Origin: Clostridiales bacterium
Lineage (GTDB): Bacteria; Bacillota_A; Clostridia; Lachnospirales; Lachnospiraceae
Length of the DNA stretch: 10,653 nucleotides
Assembly: GCA_030154385.1 (NCBI GenBank)
Contig: JASKJZ010000048.1
Location: 1 to 10,653 of the forward strand
Reading direction: 5' to 3'
Below, piece after piece: positions 5,508 to 10,653 of this stretch; the stretch's first letter is position 1, and every line of letters begins with the position of its first letter. A model generated the notes under the pieces. The model saw only the letters and a program-made list of their open reading frames with translations, was not told the DNA's origin and ran no database searches. The position numbers and the translations under genes are program-made.

Positions 5508-5927
5508 ATGAGTGAGATGATTGCAGCAGAGGTGCACTTTTATCTGGCTTCTTTTGTATGGGGTATGACGTTTGCTGCTATTTATGACATCCTTCGAATT
5601 GCGCGCAGATTATTCCCTCACAGAGGGATTTTGGTGGCCTTTGAAGATCTCATATTTTGGGTGGGCTCGGCAGTTCTCGTGTTTCGTATGATTTATCGCT
5701 ACAATGACGGGAAAATTCGTATACCAGGAATGCTTGTCTTATTTTTGGGGATGCTTTTGTACCATTTTGCAATTGGTAAACCGATTGTGGAAGGCATTAA
5801 TCGCTATCTGTTTCTTCCGATAAAAAAAATAATGCGGAAATTCAGGAAGCTATTGAAAAATCAAGGAAAAAAAGTTAAAATTCTCTTAAAACAAAATGTG
5901 AGTCGGGATAAGCCAAAAAAGCAGTGA
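5508..5927 (+). CDS. yabQ: Spore cortex biosynthesis membrane protein YabQ
   Basis: A 139-residue membrane protein. Predicted hydrophobic segments lie at about 8-27, 42-62 and 72-90, followed by a strongly basic cytosolic tail (about 100-139, rich in Lys/Arg). The family signature is the YDILRIARR block at 26-34 with a FEDLIFW motif at 45-51. In B. subtilis YabQ is made in the mother cell under sigma-E, localises to the forespore outer membrane, and is needed for cortex formation. The ribosome site GTGAGGGG is at 5495-5502. It is almost certainly co-transcribed with yabP. A promoter for divIC seems to lie inside its basic tail region. Confidence 0.9.
   Translation: MSEMIAAEVHFYLASFVWGMTFAAIYDILRIARRLFPHRGILVAFEDLIFWVGSAVLVFRMIYRYNDGKIRIPGMLVLFLGMLLYHFAIGKPIVEGINRYLFLPIKKIMRKFRKLLKNQGKKVKILLKQNVSRDKPKKQ
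5853..5881 (+). promoter_or_regulatory. Sigma-A-type promoter inside the end of yabQ, probably for divIC
   Basis: TTGAAA (5853-5858), exactly 17 bp, TAAAAT (5876-5881); each hexamer matches consensus at 5 of 6. Start near 5888 gives a leader of about 50 bases before divIC. The surrounding lysine-coding DNA is A-rich, so a chance match is possible. Confidence 0.5.
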
Positions 5928-5937
5928 GGAGAGTCTT

Positions 5938-6252
5938 ATGAGCAAGAAGACATGGAATCAGCAGGTACGAAAAAAAAGAAGAGGAAATTTGATTGGAGCG
6001 CTTTTTATTGCATCCGTATTATGCAGCGTGGTGGCTTATAAAAAGGTTGATCTTTATCAACAGGAGGCTGAGTGCCAAAAGAAGCTAGCGCAGTTGGAAG
6101 CGGATCAAAAAGAAGAGGAGCAGCGTACCGAGGAAATTGATGATTATAAGGCATATGTACAGTCAAAAGAATATATTGAAAAAGAAGCAAGGGACAAGCT
6201 GGGATTGACTTATCCAGATGAAATTGTTTTTGAAGCAGAAGACGAAAATTAG
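5938..6252 (+). CDS. divIC: Cell division protein DivIC (FtsB-like septum formation initiator)
   Basis: A 104-residue bitopic protein (B. subtilis DivIC 125). It has a short basic cytosolic N-terminus (KKTWNQQVRKKRRG), one membrane helix at about 17-34, and an extracytoplasmic coiled coil at about 37-70 rich in Glu/Gln/Lys. It ends with the family tail KEYIEKEARDKLGLTYPDEIVF at 77-98. DivIC joins FtsL and DivIB in the septal complex that activates peptidoglycan synthesis at mid-cell and, in spore formers, at the polar septum. The ribosome site GAGGAGA overlaps the yabQ stop codon, 10 bases before this ATG, allowing translational coupling. A vegetative promoter candidate lies within yabQ. The tRNA-Met promoter begins 4 bases after the stop. 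Confidence 0.93.
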   Translation: MSKKTWNQQVRKKRRGNLIGALFIASVLCSVVAYKKVDLYQQEAECQKKLAQLEADQKEEEQRTEEIDDYKAYVQSKEYIEKEARDKLGLTYPDEIVFEAEDEN

Positions 6253-6255
6253 GTA

Positions 6256-6284
6256 TTGACATTTTGTTTTTTTATGGATATAAT
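6256..6284 (+). promoter_or_regulatory. Full-consensus sigma-A promoter of tRNA-Met
   Basis: TTGACA (6256-6261), 17-bp spacer, TATAAT (6279-6284): both hexamers and the spacing are ideal. Start would be about 6291, roughly 10 bases before the mature tRNA 5' end. It begins only 4 bases past the divIC stop. Confidence 0.88.
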
Positions 6285-6300
6285 GATAATCGTCTTGTTT

Positions 6301-6374
6301 GGCGGGATAGCTCAGTTGGCTAGAGCACACGGTTCATACCCGTGGTGTCGAGGGTTCAAATCCCCCTTCCGCTA
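6301..6374 (+). tRNA. tRNA-Met (CAT anticodon, elongator)
   Basis: A full cloverleaf can be drawn. Acceptor arms are GGCGGGA (6301-6307) and TTCCGCT (6367-6373). The D arm is GCTC/GAGC, the anticodon arm CACGG/CCGTG with loop TTCATAC (CAT at 6335-6337), and the T loop TTCAAAT. The discriminator is A6374. The anticodon stem lacks the three consecutive G-C pairs of initiator tRNA, and the loop fits elongator Met rather than the tRNA-Ile(CAU) that TilS modifies. The T stem has one A-C mismatch (6351 with 6365), and G1 pairs with U72. The genome encodes CTA rather than CCA after the discriminator, so CCA would need to be added. A tRNA-Met occurs at the same place, between divIC and spoIIE, in B. 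subtilis. Confidence 0.94.
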
Positions 6375-6400
6375 CTATGATATTGATTCGTTATAAAGTT

Positions 6401-6460
6401 ACAGATTGACACAAATCAGGAGTTTTCTCCAGTTGGATGTGTTAATCTGTAATTTTTTTG
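6401..6460 (+). terminator. Intrinsic terminator of the tRNA-Met transcript
   Basis: ACAGATTGACACA (6401-6413) pairs with TGTGTTAATCTGT (6438-6450): 13 bp with one G-U. A nested GGAG-TTTT-CTCC hairpin sits in the loop, and AATTTTTTT follows (T7 at 6453-6459). This is the strongest terminator in the window. It isolates the tRNA from the spoIIE promoter just downstream. Confidence 0.88.
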
Positions 6461-6490
6461 TCTATCAGTTCCATTCTTCGCACTCCAAGG

Positions 6491-6524
6491 TTCGACAGAC
6501 TTTTTCAAATAAGGAGCCTATAAT
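6491..6524 (+). promoter_or_regulatory. Spo0A-type spoIIE promoter (0A box over -35, 21-bp spacer)
   Basis: A -35-like TCGACA (6492-6497) is separated by 21 bp from a perfect -10 TATAAT (6519-6524). The -35 overlaps TTCGACA (6491-6497), an exact inverse of the core 0A box TGTCGAA. The B. subtilis spoIIE and spoIIG promoters have the same layout: sigma-A hexamers at abnormal 21-22-bp spacing, made active by phosphorylated Spo0A. A weaker 0A-like sequence TTTGTCTAT (7 of 9 to TTTGTCGAA) lies at 6457-6465. Start is expected near 6531, 25 bases before the ATG. Confidence 0.72.
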
Positions 6525-6555
6525 AGGCATCTAAATCGGAAACAGGGAGGGCAAG

Positions 6556-8847
6556 ATGAGTCGATGGAATAGAAGAAGGGCAGGTATGGATGCACTTGCA
6601 TTTTGGATTGGGCGGTGTGCGTTTTTTACAATAAACCCATTTGCAGTAGGATACTTTTTATGTGCCTATGGGCAGGAGCTCTCTGCTCCGCTTATGGCAA
6701 TTTTTTTGTCTCTTGGCATTGCAAGCGTGATGGATGCAATTAGTGGAATAAAATATGCGCTTATCTTTGTTACGATTGCAGTAGTAGAGGCAATTATGAA
6801 AAAAACGGGACGAGCTATTTCTTCGCATATACGTGCATTAAGTGGGGCAGTAATCACCACTTCGCTTGCGATGACAAAAGCTTTTTTTTCACCCCATCTA
6901 TATGAACAGGCGGCTCTGGCTGCCTTGGAAGGTTTGGTTGTTTACCTTTCCTATTATTTTTTTAAACGAGGAACCGGCTTTCTTTTATATCATAAAAAAA
7001 GGGAAGCGATGAGCAATGAAGAGTTAGTTAGCGTTGCCATTCTTATGGGTATGGTAATTTATAGTGTGCCAAGAGTTGTAATCTACTCCATCTCTTTGCC
7101 GCAGCTGTTATCTTACTTGCTGGTCTTATCCATTGGATACAAGTACGGGTCTGGAAGCGGTGCAGTGGCAGGTGCGGTGATTGGTGTGGTGTTGTCTTAT
7201 CAAAATGTTCCCGTCACCTATATTGGTATTTTTTGTATTTTGGGCATTTGCAGTGGACTCTTTCAAGAGATTGGAAAGCTTGGAGCAGGGATTGCATTTG
7301 TGACAACAGGGGCATCGCTTGGATATTTATATGAGCATAGCCTTTTAAAGATGCCGGGAATTTTTTCTCTGCTTGCCGCATTGCCTTTCTTCTTTTTGTT
7401 CCCTGCAAAATGGGTAGAACCGGTGTGCCCGGAAAAAAAAGATGCAAATGACTATGTCAAACAATGTCTCCAGCTCATGACAAAAAACAAATTTCGAAGC
7501 TTTTCGGAATCGCTGCAAAAACTATCGCAGTCCTTTGTTTCGTACTCCGAAAACAGAAGTTTGCTTGGCTGCGACGATGTGAACAGCATTTTTGAAGAGG
7601 TATCGGGAAAATTTTGCAAGGAATGCACCGAATGTCGGCACTGCTGGCAGGAGAATTATGACCAGACCTATTTGTATGCACAGGATATCTTTGATACCGC
7701 GAAAAAAAAGGGGACGCTGACGGTGCAGGATGTTCCAAAGGATTTTTTGGCACAGTGTATCTATGCGGATGCCTTTGTTACGGAAACCAATAAAAGTTTA
7801 GAAATGGCAATGTTGAATTTAAAATGGTACAACCGTTTGATGGAAAGCAGGCAGGCCGTTTCTGGTCAGCTTGAAGAGATGGCACAAATCGTCAAGGATT
7901 TTGCAAGTGACATCAGCGAAATGAAGCAAGTGAAGCAGTCTATGGAGGAGCAGATTATGAATAAGCTGCGCATCCATCATGTACTTGCAAAAAATCTAAT
8001 CCTGATGGAGGACAAAAATGGACACTTGGAAGTCCACATGCAGGCAAGGGTAAAAAAAGGAAGGTGCGTCACCACGAAGGAGGTTGCAGCCTATTTGTCT
8101 GAGGTTGTACAAAAAAAAGTAAGACCACTGGAACAGACAAAAACGATGGTGCCGCAGGCGGTAGAAACTCTTTTGTTTGGAGAAGATACGACTCTAAAGG
8201 TTCTGACAGGAGTGGCAAGAGTAAAAAAAGAAGGGGAGGAAGTATCAGGGGATAATTTCTCTTTTTTAGAGCTGGATTCGGGAGAACTCATTATGATCTT
8301 GTGTGATGGTATGGGAGCCGGAGAGCAAGCCAGTAGAGAGAGTGAAGCGGTGATTGATCTGATTGAGGATTTTATGGAGGCGGGGTTTCATGAAGCAGCA
8401 GCAATTCATTTGATAAATTCTTTTTATGTACTGCATGTGGATGGGCAGTCTTTTTCTACAATTGATATGGGGATAATCAATCGTTATGATGGAAGCTGTA
8501 ATTTTGTAAAAATGGGAGCTGCGGCTACCTTTTTAAAGCATAAAAATTGTGTGGATACCATACTTTCCTCTTCCCTGCCAGCAGGTATGCTGGAGGAGAC
8601 GCAGCTTGCCGAGAATAAACGCCAGGTACAGGATGGAGATTTCATCGTTATGGTGACGGATGGAATCATTGATTGTTTTCCTGGGAATAATAAGGAAAGG
8701 CATGTGGCGCATATAGTAGAGAATCTAACGTCCCAAAATCCAAAGGAAATAGCAAATGAAATATTGAACCAGTCACTCTTTGCAAGCGGAGGAAGGGCGT
8801 TAGATGATATGACGGTTATTGTGGCAGGAATCTGGGAAAAATCTTGA
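6556..8847 (+). CDS. spoIIE: Stage II sporulation protein E, membrane PP2C-type serine phosphatase
   Basis: A 763-residue protein (B. subtilis 827) with three regions. An N-terminal polytopic membrane domain spans about 15-285 with many hydrophobic segments. A central regulatory/FtsZ-interaction region spans about 295-545. A C-terminal PP2C phosphatase domain spans about 550-760. Phosphatase landmarks are SGDNFSF at 564-570, LCDGMGAGEQASRES at 582-596 with metal-binding Asp584, TDGIID at 701-706, and DDMTVIV at 750-756. SpoIIE sits at the polar septum and dephosphorylates SpoIIAA to release sigma-F in the forespore. The central region carries a regular CX2CX2CX2C run (Cys354, 357, 360, 363). 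The ribosome site AGGGAGG is at 6544-6550. Unlike in B. subtilis, no yabS/yabT separates it from tilS. It has its own Spo0A-type promoter. Confidence 0.96.
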   Translation: MSRWNRRRAGMDALAFWIGRCAFFTINPFAVGYFLCAYGQELSAPLMAIFLSLGIASVMDAISGIKYALIFVTIAVVEAIMKKTGRAISSHIRALSGAVITTSLAMTKAFFSPHLYEQAALAALEGLVVYLSYYFFKRGTGFLLYHKKREAMSNEELVSVAILMGMVIYSVPRVVIYSISLPQLLSYLLVLSIGYKYGSGSGAVAGAVIGVVLSYQNVPVTYIGIFCILGICSGLFQEIGKLGAGIAFVTTGASLGYLYEHSLLKMPGIFSLLAALPFFFLFPAKWVEPVCPEKKDANDYVKQCLQLMTKNKFRSFSESLQKLSQSFVSYSENRSLLGCDDVNSIFEEVSGKFCKECTECRHCWQENYDQTYLYAQDIFDTAKKKGTLTVQDVPKDFLAQCIYADAFVTETNKSLEMAMLNLKWYNRLMESRQAVSGQLEEMAQIVKDFASDISEMKQVKQSMEEQIMNKLRIHHVLAKNLILMEDKNGHLEVHMQARVKKGRCVTTKEVAAYLSEVVQKKVRPLEQTKTMVPQAVETLLFGEDTTLKVLTGVARVKKEGEEVSGDNFSFLELDSGELIMILCDGMGAGEQASRESEAVIDLIEDFMEAGFHEAAAIHLINSFYVLHVDGQSFSTIDMGIINRYDGSCNFVKMGAAATFLKHKNCVDTILSSSLPAGMLEETQLAENKRQVQDGDFIVMVTDGIIDCFPGNNKERHVAHIVENLTSQNPKEIANEILNQSLFASGGRALDDMTVIVAGIWEKS

Positions 8848-8872
8848 AATCACCGCTAGGTAGGGTTAAAAT
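8844..8872 (+). promoter_or_regulatory. Sigma-A-type promoter for tilS-hpt, overlapping the spoIIE stop
   Basis: TTGAAA (8844-8849) overlaps the spoIIE TGA; after exactly 17 bp comes TAAAAT (8867-8872). Both hexamers are 5 of 6 and identical to those proposed for divIC. Start near 8879 gives a leader of about 25 bases. No terminator separates spoIIE from tilS, so this site would supply growth-phase expression. Confidence 0.6.
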
Positions 8873-8904
8873 GAGAGCAAAGGAAGTCACAAGTAAGGAG
8901 ATTT

Positions 8905-10296
8905 ATGAAACAAAAGATACTTTCATATGTGAAAAAATATGCGATGCTTGAAAAAGGAGACCAGGTGATTGTTGGGGTATCTGGAGGGGCAGATTCCGTC
9001 TGCCTGCTCCTGCTACTTCTGGAGTTAAAAGAAATGTTTCAGCTTTCACTTCGCATCGTACACGTCCACCACGGCATACGAGGAGCGCAGGCGGATGCCG
9101 ACCAGCAATTTGTTGAGGCGCTTGGAGACCGTTATCAAATTCCGGTTGAGGTAATAAAAAAAGATGTCAGAGCCTATGCAAAAAAAGAAAAGAAGACCGA
9201 AGAGGAGGCTGGAAGAATTCTGCGCTATGAGGCATTTGCGGTTTCGTTACAGAAAAATGGGGCGAATAAAATCGCCATTGCACATAATAAGAATGACAAT
9301 GCAGAAACAATGCTGTTTCATCTGGCAAGGGGAAGTGGAATCAAGGGGCTTAGCGGGATTGCACCGGTCAGGGGCGCAATTATACGCCCGCTTCTTTGTG
9401 TGGAGCGATGTGAAATTGAGGAGTATTTAAAACGGAGGGGACAGCCTTATTGCACCGATGCGACCAATCTGGAGGATGTGTATTCCCGCAATCAGATTCG
9501 CCATCATTTACTGCCCCTTTTGGAAGAGATTAATGAAAAATGCGTTGAGCATATGAGTCAGACAGCCAGCCTCTTATTGGAGGCACAGGAATATCTGGGC
9601 GTACAGGCAGAGCGCGTCTTAGAAACAGTAACAAAAAGGGAAGATGCACAGGTGCTCATTTTTGTGGAGCGGCTACAAATGGAGGCACCCATCTTGCAAA
9701 AGGAGATCATTCGAAAGATTTTGGAGAACCTCACAAAAAGCAGGAAGGATCTGGAGCTTGGGCATGTGGAGAGCATCCTTTCTCTTTGCACGATGGAAGC
9801 AGGAAAGCAAATTATGCTGCCCTTTGGTCTTCGTGCGATTCGGGAATATGATACCATTCGAATCGGAGTCCCGGAGGCACCTTTGGAGGAATATGCGGTT
9901 TTGATTGATAAACCGGGAAGATATCCTATTCCATACACGAATTATATACTGGAAATTTCAATTGACAAAGATTTCGCTAAAATTGATGAAATTCCAAAAA
10001 ATAGCTATACGAAATGGTTCGATTATGATAAAATATGTCAAGTCATATCCTTGCGAAATCGTCGAAATGGCGACTATTTCCAAGTAAACCAACAAGGTGG
10101 TACCAAAAAACTAAAGGATTATCTGATTGACCAAAAAGTAGCAAGGCAGAAAAGAAATCAGATACCACTTTTAGCAGATGGACATCATATCATATGGGTA
10201 ATTGGAAATAGAATCAGCGAGTATTATAAGATAACAAATACAACAAAAACCATACTAAAAGCGAAAATTATTGGAGGTAAAACAAATGAACATTAG
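8905..10296 (+). CDS. tilS: tRNA(Ile)-lysidine synthetase TilS
   Basis: A 463-residue N-type ATP pyrophosphatase, near the long Bacillus form (472). Motifs: the PP-loop SGGADS at 26-31, HVHHGIRG at 53-60, HNKNDNAET at 127-135, GSGIKGLSGI at 143-152, and RNQIRHHLLPLL at 195-206. A middle substrate-binding region follows, then a C-terminal TilS domain at roughly 365-455 containing RNRRNGDYF and KLKDYLIDQKVARQKRNQIPLL. It attaches lysine to C34 of tRNA-Ile(CAU), changing its decoding from AUG to AUA and its charging from Met to Ile; it is generally essential. AAGGAG lies 4 bases before the ATG. The stop overlaps the start of hpt by 11 bases, as part of the widely conserved tilS-hpt pair. Confidence 0.97.
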   Translation: MKQKILSYVKKYAMLEKGDQVIVGVSGGADSVCLLLLLLELKEMFQLSLRIVHVHHGIRGAQADADQQFVEALGDRYQIPVEVIKKDVRAYAKKEKKTEEEAGRILRYEAFAVSLQKNGANKIAIAHNKNDNAETMLFHLARGSGIKGLSGIAPVRGAIIRPLLCVERCEIEEYLKRRGQPYCTDATNLEDVYSRNQIRHHLLPLLEEINEKCVEHMSQTASLLLEAQEYLGVQAERVLETVTKREDAQVLIFVERLQMEAPILQKEIIRKILENLTKSRKDLELGHVESILSLCTMEAGKQIMLPFGLRAIREYDTIRIGVPEAPLEEYAVLIDKPGRYPIPYTNYILEISIDKDFAKIDEIPKNSYTKWFDYDKICQVISLRNRRNGDYFQVNQQGGTKKLKDYLIDQKVARQKRNQIPLLADGHHIIWVIGNRISEYYKITNTTKTILKAKIIGGKTNEH

Positions 10297-10653
10297 AGTT
10301 ATGATTTCTGAAGATGAGTTAAAAACAAGGATTGCAGAGCTGGGTGCTCAAATCAGCAGGGATTATGAGGGAAAGACCGTTCATTTAATATGCATCTTAA
10401 AAGGAAGTGTATTCTTTACCTGTGAGTTGGCAAAGCACATTCAACCTACGGTTACGATGGACTTTTTATCCGTATCGAGCTATGGAAATGCCCAGGAGAG
10501 CAGTGGGAGAGTTCGAATTGTCAAAGATTTGGATGAACATATTGAGGATAAGGATGTTTTGGTAATAGAAGATATTATTGATTCAGGAAGAACCCTAGAG
10601 TATCTTATGGATATGCTTCAGGTAAGAAAGCCAAAAAGCATTAAGCTTTGTAC
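10286..10653 (+). CDS. hpt: Hypoxanthine-guanine phosphoribosyltransferase, 5' part (cut by window end)
   Basis: The first 122 codons of a type I phosphoribosyltransferase; the 3' end is beyond the window. It begins MNIRVMISEDELKTRIAELG, has the LKGS loop at 38-41, a flexible-loop SSYGN at 64-68, and the PRPP-binding VLVIEDIIDSGRTL at 91-104 with Glu95-Asp96. It salvages hypoxanthine and guanine to IMP and GMP with PRPP in the cytosol. The ATG lies within the last codons of tilS, 8 bases after GGAGG at 10273-10277, so translation is probably coupled. In B. subtilis the order tilS-hpt-ftsH is conserved, and ftsH would be expected next. Confidence 0.95.
   Translation, partial: MNIRVMISEDELKTRIAELGAQISRDYEGKTVHLICILKGSVFFTCELAKHIQPTVTMDFLSVSSYGNAQESSGRVRIVKDLDEHIEDKDVLVIEDIIDSGRTLEYLMDMLQVRKPKSIKLC

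Noticed and set aside
6301..6374. The CAT tRNA as tRNA-Ile(CAU), the substrate of the nearby tilS
   Set aside because: The anticodon loop TTCATAC, acceptor and position between divIC and spoIIE fit elongator tRNA-Met; the nearness of tilS is explained by conserved gene order.
1..10653. Defence system, mobile element, prophage or CRISPR array
   Set aside because: No transposase, integrase, direct-repeat array or toxin-antitoxin pair is seen; the gene order is a conserved core block.

Overview
The window reads as a chromosomal core region of a spore-forming, low-to-moderate-GC Firmicute of the class Clostridia. Several traits suggest a Lachnospiraceae-like anaerobe, but I could not test that by search. 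Spore formation is shown by spoVT, yabP, yabQ and spoIIE. The gene order from spoVT to hpt closely follows the Bacillus subtilis block spoVT - (yabM) - yabN/mazG - rqcP(yabO) - yabP - yabQ - divIC - (yabR) - tRNA-Met - spoIIE - (yabS/yabT) - tilS - hpt. Here hup sits between mazG and rqcP, and yabM, yabR, yabS and yabT are absent. I see no mobile element, phage, CRISPR array or defence locus.

Layout. At 24-677 is a small transaldolase/fructose-6-phosphate aldolase family gene that ends in a hairpin terminator. Facing it on the minus strand is an MraY-type prenyl-phosphate sugar transferase (777-1739). Divergent from that is a two-gene corrinoid-related unit: a stand-alone protein resembling the MetH reactivation domain (1894-2541) and a CobO/BtuR-type adenosyltransferase (2566-3081). 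Next come spoVT (3172-3714), mazG (3731-4501), hup (4558-4830), rqcP (4910-5149), yabP (5209-5487), yabQ (5508-5927) and divIC (5938-6252). An elongator tRNA-Met with its own consensus promoter and terminator follows (6301-6374). Then come spoIIE behind a Spo0A-type promoter (6556-8847), tilS (8905-10296) and the 5' part of hpt (10286 to the window end).

How it works together. Vegetative housekeeping functions (HU, ribosome-associated quality control, division, tRNA-Ile lysidine modification, purine salvage) are interleaved with sporulation genes. The sequence suggests they are separated by local promoters: near-consensus sigma-A sites lie inside the end of mazG (for hup), inside the end of yabQ (for divIC), before the tRNA, and over the spoIIE stop codon (for tilS-hpt). 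spoIIE has a Spo0A box overlapping a -35 element set 21 bp from a perfect -10, the same architecture as its B. subtilis counterpart.

The most unusual structure is a 13-bp hairpin between rqcP and yabP. It buries the yabP Shine-Dalgarno, is followed by a T-run containing the yabP TTG start, and has a possible promoter -10 in its 5' arm and loop. This could silence yabP in read-through transcripts while allowing expression from a local sporulation promoter. All of this is inferred from sequence alone. The region is otherwise a conserved core region, and I do not see a new multi-gene system.
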